This document shows, piece by piece, positions 46,778 to 59,900 of a DNA stretch of 64,000 bases. The notes under the pieces are model-generated. The model was not told where the DNA came from and made no database searches. It worked only from the letters and a program-made list of their open reading frames with translations. This stretch comes from Pomphorhynchus laevis (taxonomy: Eukaryota; Acanthocephala; Palaeacanthocephala; Echinorhynchida; Pomphorhynchidae), in the NCBI GenBank assembly GCA_012934845.2, contig WNNJ02000865.1, forward strand, positions 43,129 through 107,128, written 5' to 3'. A program made the position numbers and the translations under genes. Each line of letters begins with the position of its first letter. Positions within the stretch are counted from its first letter, which is position 1.

Positions 46778-47810
46778 GATTTTGAATTGTGGCTATTTTC
46801 CTTGACTTTTCTGCTGCATTTGACCGCATCTCCATTCCTTTTGTGATCTCTTCTCTTAGGTCCCTCGGGTTGCCTGCGAGAATTGTGAACAGGGTGGAGA
46901 TTCTGCTGTACACCAAGCGGTTTTATTATGAAGACGACCCTGATGCGCGTCAGTTTTACCCTATTACAGGTGTGCCTCAAGGTTCACCTCTTTCTCCTAT
47001 CTTATATCTTGCTGCCTCCATTAATCTATTCAAAATATTTAAGCGCGAACAACGTCTTGTGGTGTATGCTGATGAAACCACAGCCCTGTTCTCTGGACAC
47101 AGGTGTAAAGACGTAGTTTCTGACATCAGCCGCTTCTTTTTAAGATTAAAAGACCAGTTACCCAAATCCAATCTTATTTTAAACTCCGCCAAATCGCAGG
47201 CGGTTGTCTTTCATGGCACCACTGCAACAAAGAAAAAACTTAAGAGATTAGCACTCTCAGCACTTTCCTCCATATTTGCCTCTGAACCACTCCCCACCTT
47301 CACATGTCGGGTAAAATACCTGGGGTTCACCGTTACGGTGAACTGGTCGGCGAAAGCTGACCTGGATAGACTTAAACGTATCCTGAGGAAAGCTAGGTGG
47401 GCTCTGAAACGGGCTCAGCATCTGTCATTGAAAGGGAAAACCCAGGTACGCCTTTGGGGTACCTGGGCTATCTCGGGACTAGTCTTTTTCTCAAGAGGAC
47501 GTCCCCCAGAGCAAAGGCTAAGGTTTCTTAAGCTCCTCGTCTCTCGTTTACCCAGCATAGTTCGCGCCGATTGGATTCTTCGGGGGGTGAAAGACCCCGG
47601 GTGGTTCAGTCGGAAGGCGGCGTGTTGGATCGGTTGGGGGGCTCAGATCCCCCTGGATTTGATGCCTTGAACATTGAAGAAGACTAACACGTGCTGTCTT
47701 GTTATTTCTTTTGTTTATATTGGAACTGATCTGACATTTATTTATTCCTTCACCATGTATTATTTGTTATTAAGAAAATCTTTATTTATTTATTTATTTG
47801 ATTTTGAATT
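46778..47810 (+). mobile_element. Jockey-like LINE, copy 6, 5'-truncated, with target-site duplication
   Basis: GATTTTGAATT lies at 46778-46788 and again at 47800-47810. Between them is the last third of ORF2 in one open frame, then the 3' UTR and a (TTTA)n tail at about 47781-47799. This is a textbook target-primed insertion and the youngest-looking copy of this family in the window. It separates the TRPM2-like exon from AMDHD2. Confidence 0.9.
46789..47670 (+). CDS. LINE reverse transcriptase C-terminal half, YADE instead of YADD
   Basis: 293 open codons: IFLDFSAAFDRISIPFVISS (motif A), GVPQGSPLSPIL (motif B), VVYADETTALF (motif C), FTVTVNWSAKADLDRLKR, and a complete C-terminal domain ending GWGAQIPLDLMP. 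The second catalytic Asp of motif C is Glu here, whereas copies 1, 2 and 4 have YADD, so this protein would be impaired. The C-terminal 150 residues (KTQVRLWGTWAISGLVFFSR onward) hold no motif I recognise and are a good family probe. Confidence 0.88.
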   Translation: MAIFLDFSAAFDRISIPFVISSLRSLGLPARIVNRVEILLYTKRFYYEDDPDARQFYPITGVPQGSPLSPILYLAASINLFKIFKREQRLVVYADETTALFSGHRCKDVVSDISRFFLRLKDQLPKSNLILNSAKSQAVVFHGTTATKKKLKRLALSALSSIFASEPLPTFTCRVKYLGFTVTVNWSAKADLDRLKRILRKARWALKRAQHLSLKGKTQVRLWGTWAISGLVFFSRGRPPEQRLRFLKLLVSRLPSIVRADWILRGVKDPGWFSRKAACWIGWGAQIPLDLMP

Positions 47811-47990
47811 ACATACATTTTAATATGTCATTTGCATCTAACAAAATATCGTGCCTTTAACCAACACATGAATTTTGCATACGGTCTAAAGTATACCATT
47901 TGATTTGTATGTAGTTCAAACATTTACTACATGATATGACAGGCTTTTGCTTCTAAAAATGAAACACGCCGAAAAATTATAATTTCAAAT

Positions 47991-47996
47991 TTTATT
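47991..47996 (-). terminator. Probable polyadenylation signal of AMDHD2
   Basis: AATAAA on the minus strand, 50 bp past the stop at 48046. Confidence 0.45.
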
Positions 47997-48045
47997 TTAA
48001 TTTTTCTAACGAGTAAGCTCATTTAAACTTCTTAAATTTCGGTTT

Positions 48046-48576
48046 CTATTTCTGATTAACATTTAATCCGTATTTATCATCTATGTATGCTAATTTTCCT
48101 TTCGTAAATGTGGCCAATACATTTAACTTAGAGTTATTGCAGTTTTCCATCATGACTAAATCTGCATACGATCCGAATTGCAAAGTACCCATTTTAGAGC
48201 CGATTACTTTTGCCGGAATATATGTGGCCGACTTAACAGCTTCCGCAATTGAACATTTTGTTGACTGTGACAGATTCCATATACACTGTGGAATTGTTGC
48301 AACACTTCCGGCTAAAGTATTTTCATTGCTACACAGCACTGCACGGTCGTTCATGACCTTTACGCTATTTGATCCTAGATTGTATACACCTTCTCCTAAT
48401 CCAAGTGCCGCCATAGCGTCGGTAACTAATACTAATCCGGATGGAAGCGATCTCCACGCTAATCTCAGAGCAGAGGGATGTGCATGTATATTATCGGCTA
48501 TTATTCCAAAATAAATCTGATGCTTGATTTTATCACTAGTTAAAAGTCCTATCATCTGGGGTTCTCTGTGGTGATA
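48046..48576 (-). CDS. AMDHD2: AMDHD2 terminal exon
   Basis: The acceptor TTATGATTTTAG is followed by YHHREPQMIGLLTS; 531 bp, phase 0, to the stop. It carries the catalytic Asp (VTDAMAALGLG) and the C-terminal beta domain (GTLQFGSYADLVMME, FTKGKLAYIDD). Confidence 0.92.
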   Translation of the reverse strand, partial: YHHREPQMIGLLTSDKIKHQIYFGIIADNIHAHPSALRLAWRSLPSGLVLVTDAMAALGLGEGVYNLGSNSVKVMNDRAVLCSNENTLAGSVATIPQCIWNLSQSTKCSIAEAVKSATYIPAKVIGSKMGTLQFGSYADLVMMENCNNSKLNVLATFTKGKLAYIDDKYGLNVNQK

Positions 48577-50909
48577 CTAAAATCATAAATTCGGTTGAGT
48601 TAATTTAAGAAAACAATAAACATTTGATGGTAATATTGAAGACATTAAATTAAAGTAATGTATGTTTCTACAAGCATAAATTACATCTTTATTAGCACTT
48701 CAATAAAATGTACTTGATATTTAAAAGAATTAACTGTTACTTTCAAATGATATTTAAATATCTTGATATATAAATACTGTGTAACATATGTACTTTTAAC
48801 TGGATTCATTGTTTAAACCAGCACCTTCGGGAGCTTACATGTATTGGATAAAATCGCCACCTAGGGTCTATCATCGAGACTTTTTTAATTAATTTAACAA
48901 CTAGACGAGGATGGGGAAAATATCACAATATTATTCCAAACTTTCTGTCATAATTAAGCCTTCATTAGTGTCTGTTCAAAATTACAAATTTACAACACAT
49001 GTTTTAATAAAACACTAATTAAAATTACATTAATTAAAAGCAAAATGTAAAACATTGACATTTGGTAGAACATAGTTTTGTTGGTTGTTGTTTTTGGTCT
49101 CACACGCAATGTTTAGTGTGCTTTTGTTAAAATCAGTTTATATTTTTTACTTTTATTGGTGCCGTCATTTATGTATTAATCATTCAAGCATGGATGTCGG
49201 CTCTAGTGAAGTTTATATAGATGATTTTTTTCAACTTAGTATATGTCATTAGTTGACCAATCAAAAAAACATTAAATAAGACAGACAATTAAATCATATA
49301 TGCAATAAAATAGTAGACAATATTACTTATCAATAAGTTCTAACAAATATGCAAACTGAAATTAAGGTTAGTAATTTTACTGTTCTAAATCGTGAAATAA
49401 AGGAGCTTCCTCCGATTAAGAAACTCGTTAATCTGGTAAACATTACCCCACAATTCCAATGCAAAAAAACAGTATTTCAACGAATTACTGAGAAAATTTA
49501 TTAATACATAACCTAATAGAGTTATGATTAACTCTGCAAAAGTGATGAATAACTACTACAGAATATCCTTCGTATCCTCAGGACTTAGCCACCTCTTTTG
49601 CTAAGTTCTTCAAAGAAAATTGTTCCCATAAAGGAACTCTAGTATCAATGCCTATTATGTCGTCAGTAAAGATTATTAATATAACCCCGACCTAGAAAAA
49701 GAAGATATCACAGAGCTTCAAAAGAGTTATTCCCTTCAAAACATTAGATTTATTAAAAACAAAGACAACCAAACTCTTCCTATAGCATTCGCAAATACCG
49801 AAGAGGACAATGCCCATCTGTCTAATGCAATATTCAATCCTTTTATGGGTTGCAATCTAAACTTTACAATTGCAAGTACGGACAATCTTACATTTCCACA
49901 TTGCAGCAAGTGTCACATGTAGGGACATTGGAACTCCACCTGTGGTAAGATGAAGAAATGCGGAGTGTGTGGATCTGATGAATCCGTCCATGACACTCAA
50001 CGCAAACTAGCCCCAAAATGCACGAATTGCAGACTTCAACATCCTGCGTGGTCAAGAAGATGTTCAGCATTCAAGGACTATGTGAGAAGGCATACAGTAA
50101 AGAATAATGTCTACTCCCCCCTTAACATCAAATTCGGTGTGTAACTCATCTGGACCTAATCTGGACGAAATGTACAACTTCTTTAAAACACTTCAACAAG
50201 AAACAACTCGATCGATTGAATTACTGATTGCCAGTTTGACAAATACACCCTCTAAGCCTTCCATAATCTCTCTTCATGTTGCTAAATCTTCAAAGAATAG
50301 AGCAAAATTAAATTCTTAAGTATGGATTCTGAGAGGAGATTCACCTCCTCTTCCAAGAAACCAATCCTGCCTTCTTCTAAGACAGTGCCTCCTATTATAA
50401 TTGCCAAGCAGAATGTAAATCTCTAAAGATTGGCAGATGCGGCCACGACGGAGGATTAAGATAACGCCCTGGGTAAGTGTATTTAACTTGTTTGGCTGGG
50501 TGTGGGAAGGGCGACCTTCTCACCTCCGGTTCGGACTAGGAAAAGGCATCCCACTCCAGCTAACTTAATACAATGCAAAGTATTCAAGAGCCTTTTTCAC
50601 TGAATATCCTTCAGTGAAATTCGAGAGTTGCTTATGCCCTTAGCATTCTATTTGGTAGAGATGCAGATGTTATAATCCTTCAGGAGACGCTGTCTATCCG
50701 GCTCTCCTAAGACATTACTCGATTTATCCCTAAGCACATATACACCCACTATACTCCGTACATAACTTCACCTCACTCTTCTTCATCTTAAGGTATTTTA
50801 ATCCTATTAAAGAGCTCCTTAAGATCATCCATCTTACTAAAATATTCTTGTCCAGCCATGTCTTGTTTAGTTATATTACTCTGTAAGAACGGTCAACGCA
50901 TTAGCATAA

Positions 50910-50970
<61 letters not shown>

Positions 50971-53900
50971 GCCAGTAGAAATTCACAAGAACCGTATCTT
51001 CTGGATCGTATATTGGGTAGCGGTTATGACATGTTATTCGATAACTTCAACGACAGAACTGGTCGTTGGATTAATGCGGCAAACCGCATAACCAGTAACG
51101 ACAATCTTATTCACAAACCATATTCCCACACATTTCATTGCTCAACAACTAATTCTCTCCTCGACATATTACTGCCTCATAAGAAGTAATTGTTGAAACT
51201 CATATGTACTGAGCAGTCGCGCCAACATCAGACCACCTCTCATGACCTTATTCGCTGGCGGATAGAGGAAGATACGTTGATTAGAAGGAGGTTTCACTTT
51301 GATAACATAAGAGTGGCTTTATTTCAGGCAGCTATCCAACGATATATCCAACGATATATTCTCCGATATATCTTAATTTTTTCGCGAATGATATTCACTT
51401 TCCGTTGTATTGGATATTCATTACGTCTATAACTACTGGCTGTATACCAAAAATGTGGAAGCGTTCATTTAGTAGACTGCTGTACATATATGGACGTGCC
51501 GCAAGGATCTGTGTTAGAACCTTTTCTATTTCTTATATGCATTAATGATCATTTTGGCCTATTGATTTCTGATTCACTGCCTTATGCGGACGATCTCAAT
51601 ATATGGAGATGTATAGAATCCTTGGCTGATTATGTGAAATCACAAATGAATATCAATGCCATTGGAAATTGGGCTGTTAAAAATGATTAATTAATTCATC
51701 TAAATGTGCCTATATGCAAATAAAAGATTCACTAAATTCTATTGCATCTACATATTTCTTGGATTAAAACAGATAGAACAAGTAGATCATTTAAAGATCT
51801 GGGCATGTGGGTTTCTGATAATTTGTCGTCTCAACGGTATATCGGTTATGTATGCGCTAAGGACCAACGAATGGCCAGACTCATTCGCTGTACATTTGAT
51901 TACCTGAGTCTACAATCATTTTGAACTCTGGCTTTTGTGTTTATCTTAAGTAATTTGCTATACGGATCCCAGCGTACTTATCCGAAAATTAAACGTGAAG
52001 AGTTCCAGATGAAAAGTATATATACGGCGTAGAATTAAATTTGTCCAGAGGCACGGATGAAGAGCGTGATTTTCACTAGGGATTTTCATGATTTGTGCCT
52101 TTTGTGGAAGGTTTTGCACAACCATAGACAAGTGCTGTATAGTCTAATGGACATTAGATATTGCCTTTAGATTATTATATTGTTTTTGGATATTTATGTA
52201 TTGCCATTATATTGCCTTTGGACCTACCAGTAAGTGGGTAATCTAAAACGCGCGCTTTCTATTCTTTAGTATCATCCTTTATATGATTTTCGATAACTGT
52301 TACCGAGAAACTGTGAGTTTTGCTCATTAATATATGTTCTACTGCCATATCACTGTTAATTTTCTCAGTTTTTATTTGAGAGCGTCGAAGATTGCTTCTT
52401 CTACTCATTGTGAGACTAGCTTCACCGGCATATTATACTCCACATTTTGAGCAGGTCAGGACGTAAACAGGTCCACTAGTTTTGCAGTTATTTATCGCTT
52501 TTACTGCGTATTAAGATTTCGTCGTTGAGCTGTAAAAATATTCTCTCAAGTCCATATATATCACTGCAACATTTGCAACGTCTGTCAGCACATGGGGTTG
52601 ACATTCTAGGAATCATGCTAGCTGCCGTTAACTGAAACTACTTACTATGAACCGAATTTTGGAAGGCATTTTGAAAAAGATAATTTTATATCTCTTTCAA
52701 GTACTATGAATTTCGGATGCCATTGAAATACGGTAACTATTACGTCAGCTTTGGTCTCTATATGCTCGCCTTTCAGTATGTCTTCTCTCTGTGTCGAGAA
52801 CAAATATCCTGTGTTCCCATTATTTCATTTGTAATCATATTCCGCCACACGTAAGCTTTGTGCTTTCTCGATGCGTGCATGTACACATGCTTCCAAGTAG
52901 ATTTCCGATGGATCCGCGTCTGTAAGGAGTTATCAATTACAAATATTTGTACCCCAATAAATGACACCACCATACTGGAACGTTCTTCTACGGTAAATTT
53001 GAGAGGTCCTATGCTATTTAGATATTTCACAAAGACATTTAGTTCATCAACTGAATGTTGATATCTAATTATAATAAAGTAACAAATATAATGTCGGATC
53101 AGCATTGTTGATTCGATAAAAGAGATGTTAAAAGCGGTCTTTACGAATATCGTCTTTAACTTTAATGGAGAACTTTTTATGCAGATAGTTGGATGTGCGA
53201 TGGGTACCCTTGTCAGACTATCGTTTGCTATTTTGTACGTCTCATCTGCTGAGACAGATATAAATGCAGTTAGGTCCTGATCTGCTCAAAATGTGGAGTA
53301 TGTAGAAGAAGCAATCTTCGACGCTCTCAAATAAAAACTGAGAAAATTAATAGTGATATGGCAGTAGAACATATATTAATGATCAAAACTCAGTTCCTCG
53401 GTAACAGTTATCGAAAATCATCTAAACGATGATACTAAAGAATATAACGTGCGCTTTTTGGATTTCCCAACTTAAGCCTACAATGGTGATCCAAAAGCAA
53501 AATGTGACTTAGCTATACTAAAATCGTAGTGACGTCATATCGTTGTATTGTGCAGCTAGGTTCTTCCAGAATTTTTTATAAATATTCGCAGATGTACAAT
53601 GTATTTTTGTTGTATTGTGTTTTGATAAATCAGTACTCCGAAACATGTAAAAATAAAAAGTGCAGATTATTTCTGTTTTCAATTATTATTGCGATAAACA
53701 TAATGAATCTCGAAAGACAGATCCTGGAAGGCAGTTCTCACTATGCTACATGTAATATATACACTAGCGAATTATATTAATATATACGTTAATGTAATAT
53801 ATTAATGTAATATATATTAATGTAATATATACACTAGCGAATCTTATATATAAATCGTCGCCCTGGATCTCGTTGAGATTCCATATATATTAATATTTTG

Positions 53901-56900
53901 AGTTGAAACAAGGAAAACAGTTTTATTTAAGACATTAAATAGGTTGAAACGCTTTTTGATTCCTTTCGAATCGTCTTCAGTGAGGGCTAGTAATTAATAA
54001 TGCCGATAAGTATAATATTTGACGAGTGCACTATTGTATTAAATTATATACTACATCATTGTGTTCTGGTTTTTAGGCATTTGTGCGGTACTGCTTTCGC
54101 AAGTTTTTAAATTTATGCAAATAAATTAAATGGAAATCAAATACATAATAAATATAAATTTTAATTTATAAATTTAATCTTAATATTATTTTTATAGACA
54201 TGTGAATTTCTCTTACCAAAATTGCAATTTCGTCTCCTTGGTCATTGCAATATTCCGTTAACCCTTGTTAGTAAATACTTTTTTTAATATTAATTCAGTA
54301 CTTTTTGTTTTGAAGTGACCATAAATTGAATAAATAAATTGAACTCTTATTAATAGAAGTGACCAATACTTTTTGCAACGACCATAAATTTAATAAAATT
54401 AATCTATATTTTATTCCGTGTATTTGACATTAATTAGACATTTACTGTCTAGTTTTGGTTTCAACTTGTGGTAAATTGATACTCAATCATAAGAATAGAT
54501 TAAAAATATATTAAATACCAAAATACACTACTAAAATATATGATTGCAAATATAATATAAATTTATATCTCAAATTATATAAAATAAAAAATATATTACT
54601 TGGATAAGTAACCTCTAATTTTATTTTGCATGTATATCATACGAAATATATGCTATCACTTATGAAACAACGTTTATATGCATTACATGCAGCACACAAA
54701 AATAAAATGCATTCTCTCGAATCTATTCAACGCTGATGTGAATTTCAAAAGTACTGATTTAACTCTTGGTCATTCCAATGGTTTATTGGTCCCTTAATTT
54801 ATATAATTATTTGATTAAACATAAATATTAAATGTAAATATTCCTAGAGATATTACTCGCTTGCATATCGACGATAATTTGATGGGACACGGAAAAAAAT
54901 TGATAGATTACAATAACATATGGCTATTGTGGTCTAAATACCTAATGGCTACTTTCATGAGGTATCGATAGTATCTTTGTTCAAACCTTTGAGATTTTTT
55001 ATTATTTATTTTATTAGTTATATATTGTACATTAATATATTCCAAATTAGCTAATGTAATAAATAGCAAACATCTTTTAATTATTAAAAAGCATCTTTAA
55101 AGTTATAAATTAATAATTAAAATTAATAATTAACTAATTTGCAAAATTTTCAATAAATAATTGTTTGCGGAATTACAAATTTATTTATTGTAATTTATTT
55201 TTTGTAATTGTTTTATCTTCTGAGTTTTAAGGATAACTGCTTTATCTGTTGTTCGTCCAGTAGCTGATATAATAGAAATCGACACTTATCACTATTTTAC
55301 ACAACTGTAATCGTGTAGTTAAATGTTAAATTTATAAATAATGAGAATTCTAGGACAATCATCAATAATCGCTACTTAATATTATATTTTTTACCATTTT
55401 ATCGGCATGAATATCCTAATTTTTAAAATTCCAAAGTTTATTTAGCAATTTGTAAAGATGTGTTTAAATGATATTGCTTATATTGTAATAGAAATAGAAT
55501 TTTACCGGTAACATAGCATTGAACAGATGTGTAATCATTTTTGCACCAGAATTTACAGCTTGTTCTGCTTTTAACAAGTTTGATGCAGAATGTCCTAAAA
55601 ATGATTGCGAATTATAACTTAAACATTTAAACTGGTAATAAAATTGTCATTTTACTTTTAAATTCAAACAAGCTTTAAATTAAGCCTTTAAAATACATTA
55701 TTTTAAATGATATAATGTCATAAAAACATGTATTATTTATATTTAATAATAAATATATTAATTATTTTTAATTAATATAATATATCATGATATAAATTAT
55801 AAATAATTAATATTTAATAAATTTTAATAATTATTTTATATAATTATAAGATTAATTATTTAATTGTAATATCGCTCTAAATTCTAAATATTCATAAAAG
55901 AATGTGAACATGAGCCATTTTCGAATTTTGCCTGTGAATAATAAAGTTTAAGATGTTTTTATCGGAAATATGATATTATACAACTTAATACATTAAGTAA
56001 TTAGAATAAAGTTTACAATTTGTAACTTTAATGTAGATTATTTGTGTTATGTACGTGAATTTTTACAATTTTGTTAAATTTTACATTATTCAATTAATTA
56101 CAATTTCTAAATTCAATATTGTGGGTAATATATTAAGTATAAATAATATATTTTTAAAGTTAATATTCTAATAACTTTTATCAATTAAAAACAACTGACC
56201 TAATGAAACACATATATTTTGTTCGTTGCTTAGATACCGTATAACTTCATTGGAATTGTCAAGTTCAGGTGCTAATGTGACAATACTCGCATTCTCCAAT
56301 CCTTTACCATATGTGTCAACAACCGTTTTGATTCCTTCATCTAATGGCTTAATTAAATCTATATTGTGTGCGCCTTTCCTTTCGGGATTGATGAAAGGAC
56401 CCTCAAGATGTACTCCTAGATAAAAGAAACACTTATCAGCTGCTTTTCAATGAAAAAATAGCAATGTAAATTATTCAAAATAAATCTCAATAGCTGTAAA
56501 CATTAAAGCTAATTTTTTAAACATAAAGTAATTTGTTAATTTTTGAAAATGGTTATCGCGCTTTTAAGCATATTATATAATATAATAGATATTACATATT
56601 ATATTAATAATTAATATTAATATATATACAAATTATATAATATGTGTATTATAATAATATTAATATTAGTTAATATTAATATTAATATTAATTAATATTA
56701 ATATTAACTAATATAAATATTAAATATTTGGAAGCTTAACCCGGAATGGGCCTACTACAGACACCTAACCCCAATTGCGCATTTCTATTTTAGTCCACAC
56801 AACTACAGAGTCGTCTAATAAATTTCTCAAAATTCATGATATTTTTTCATAAAAGTATTATAAATTTTAAATATTATAGATTATATTATAGATTTCAATT

Positions 56901-59900
56901 ATTATTGACACAAACAGGAGTGTAAAACTGCATGCGTTTTTACAAACTTTTTCGGGAAGCTTAACCTGTCATGCGCCTACCACAGCCTTCAATGGAGCGC
57001 TTCGGCATTAGTTTACTCATCACTAAAGGGTGGTCTCAACAGTGTGGTCATGTAGCTGCACAACTTCGACAGTACTTACTCCTTAGTAAAGCTCTGAAAG
57101 AAAGCCACTGAACGTACGCTCCTTCACCGGTGACCAGCCTTACATCTGGTACGGTTTGGGTAAGTAGTGACTTTACAGGACAGCATGTGTGATATCGTTC
57201 CTTCCTTCACCAGTTTACTAAGGTTCCTGAACAAGCAACACGCTTGTATAAAGCTGAAGCACAATGCACGAGCAAAAGCTCTCTAGCTACAAAACACGAG
57301 CAAAGCTCAAGCGCCAATGCTGAGATTCGTCACTCCACATATAGTGGTTATATTAATTGAAAACTGCTGCTGACGTTATATTAATGAGAAAGAATTTCAA
57401 TAAAACCTTTTTAATTAACACGAAGAAGAAAGTATAAACCTAAATGCTTTTTGTCAAACTTCGTCGGGAAGCTTAATCCGTTATGCGCCTACCACAGACG
57501 CCGAGCCTTCAATGGAGCGCTTCGGCATTAGTCTACTCATCACTACAGGGTGGTCTCACCAGTGTGGTCATGTAGCTACACAACTTCGACAGTACTTAAT
57601 CATCAGTAAAGCTCCGAAAGTAAGTCACTGAGTGTACGCTCCTTTACCGGTGACCAGCCTTACATATGATACGGTTGGGTAAGTAGTGACTTTACAGGAC
57701 AGCATGTGTAATATCGTTCCTTCCTTCGCCAGCTTATTAAGGTTCCTGAACAAGCAACACGCTTGTATAAAGCTGAATCACAATGCACGAGCAAAAGCTC
57801 TCTAGCTACAAAACACGAGCAAAGCTCAAACGTCGCTGCTAAGATTCGTCACTCCACATATAGTGGTTATATTAATTGAAAACTGCTGCTGACGTTATAT
57901 TAATGAGAAAGAATTTCAATACAACTGTTTTAATTAGCATGAACAGGAAAGCATAAACCTGCATGCTTTTTTACAACCTTCGTCAGAAAGCTTAACCCGG
58001 AATGCGCCTATCACAGACGCCTAGCTCCAATAAGCGTTTCGACCTTTGTCTACTCATCACTACAGGGTAGACTCATCAATATTGCTCTGTAGCCACACAT
58101 CTTCGACATTACTTTATCCTCAGTAAACCAATAAAAGGAAATTGCTAAAGGCACGCTCCTCCACCGGGTACTAGCCTTACATCTGGTACGGTATGTCTTT
58201 ACAGGACAGCACGTGTTCTGTCGCTCATAAAGTTTTTAATCTGAAATAATGATGTTACACCTTTTATTTACAACACGAACAGAAAAGTTTTAAACCTGTA
58301 TGTTTTTTACAAACTTCATGAGAGACAACACACGTGTTGTCTTGTGAACGCACTGCTTACGGAAACCGTACCAGATGTTATCTAATATATAGTTTTACCG
58401 GAACAAAGAATAAAATAATTTTCCTTTATTTGAAAAATCTAATATTACAATAGCTTCTTATTTTATTATCAGGATTACATCAGGATCATGAGGATTACAT
58501 TGCAATCCTGATTATAGCAGGAGCAATAAAAATATTGGATTTCTTCAAAAGTAAAATTATTGTCTTCCTTGTTCCAATAAAACTTTATTAAGATAAATAT
58601 AAGATCAATATTGATTGTTACAGCTATATCAAATATCAAATGATAAGTTTTTATGTCATTTTTACTTATTTTACTCAATCCCCTGTTTAAATTGCATGAA
58701 TTTTTCTATTTTAGAAAAATACGAAAATATTAGCTATTACTAATAACTCACGTGCCACATTTTAGAAATACATTTATATAAATCACAAATTTGAAATATA
58801 AATTTGAAGTACAAATTTGAATGGAAAATTTACTTGAAATTATTATGAACTGTTTAAATATTAAAGCCCTAATTTATACAATAAGTCTCAAATTAAAGGC
58901 AATTAAGCGATGAACGCTTTGACAAAAACAAAGTTGTTTTTGCATATCAATTAAACAACAAAATATTAGAAATCATTCAGAAAACATAAAATTATAAAAT
59001 TTAAAAATTAACAAGTAGTAATTAGAAAAATATACTACGAGCTGAGTTGCAAAGTAATTAAAACCGTTTATAACAACTTAATAACGGACAATGTTTTATG
59101 CTGGGTTAAGAAATAGGCAAAGTAGCAATATTAAATAATAATTTATATTTAAATAATCGCAAAGATAATTTTTTTTGAATTTTCAAACTCAACTGCGTTC
59201 ATTACTAGATTTAAGAATAGCATGCGAGTGATAATGAATATTTTATATCTTTAAATTCGTTGTATTCATGTAATTTCTCCTTTTCGTTATTTATATCGGT
59301 TTTGTGTTCATGTATTTTTTACTTTTCGTTATTTATATTTTTTGTGTCGGTGTTCATGTATCCTCTACCACAGTTTAGAGGGTACAAGCATAATTAGTAC
59401 ATGGCAAGAACGATTTTACGTGCGCAGCGATTGCAAGAATGATACGTCAGTATATTTGAGAAATGTAGTTAAAGCCTACATGCTGATCACAGAGCAATCC
59501 GGCATTGTATTCAATATAGGTAGATAGATTGGAAACGAAAAACTAAATATTGGAAACGAAAAACTAAATATTGGAAACCATCGCAGTACATCAGCAATCA
59601 AATCCTTAACCCAGTACCTGCTTATTGAGCTTTATTAGTAGGTTTGAGATTTCAAGAATGTTCAGATCTGATCCATTACAGTTTAAAAGTAATCATCACA
59701 AAAAATGATTAATACATGACAAGCACGACATTCAAATACATAAATATTTTAGTTCTCTTTTTATTTTAACAAAGCATATTGTAAAGCGACATCCATGATA
59801 CACTCTTGAAATAGACTCTTTCAATATACACTCTTGAAATCTAAATCCTAACGATGAAGCTTAATAAGCCCAAACCAGTCTATGGATTTGATTGCTGATG

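Larger units (their letters stand above)
56725..58240. repeat. Tandem array, about 512-bp unit, in an AMDHD2 intron
   Basis: The phrase AAGCTTAA(C/T)CCG..ATGCGCCTA recurs at about 56731, 56957, 57469 and 57988. Units starting at 56957 and 57469 are near-complete and align along their length (GTGGTCATGTAGCT, GACCAGCCTTACAT, GGTTCCTGAACAAGCAACAC); the first and last are partial or diverged. It is GC-richer than its surroundings and non-coding. A hammerhead-like fold is visible on the minus strand of the second and last units. Confidence 0.85.

Noticed and set aside
53529-53780. 83-codon plus-strand frame
   Set aside because: Lies in the decayed Penelope 3' region; no motif.
57080-57130. Second hammerhead-like string (CTGAGGAGTAAGTACTGTCG on the minus strand) in the 512-bp unit
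   Set aside because: Lacks GAAA, and no helix III with GUC could be drawn.
56725-58240. CRISPR-like array
   Set aside because: Units of about 512 bp with no short spacers; the host is a eukaryote.
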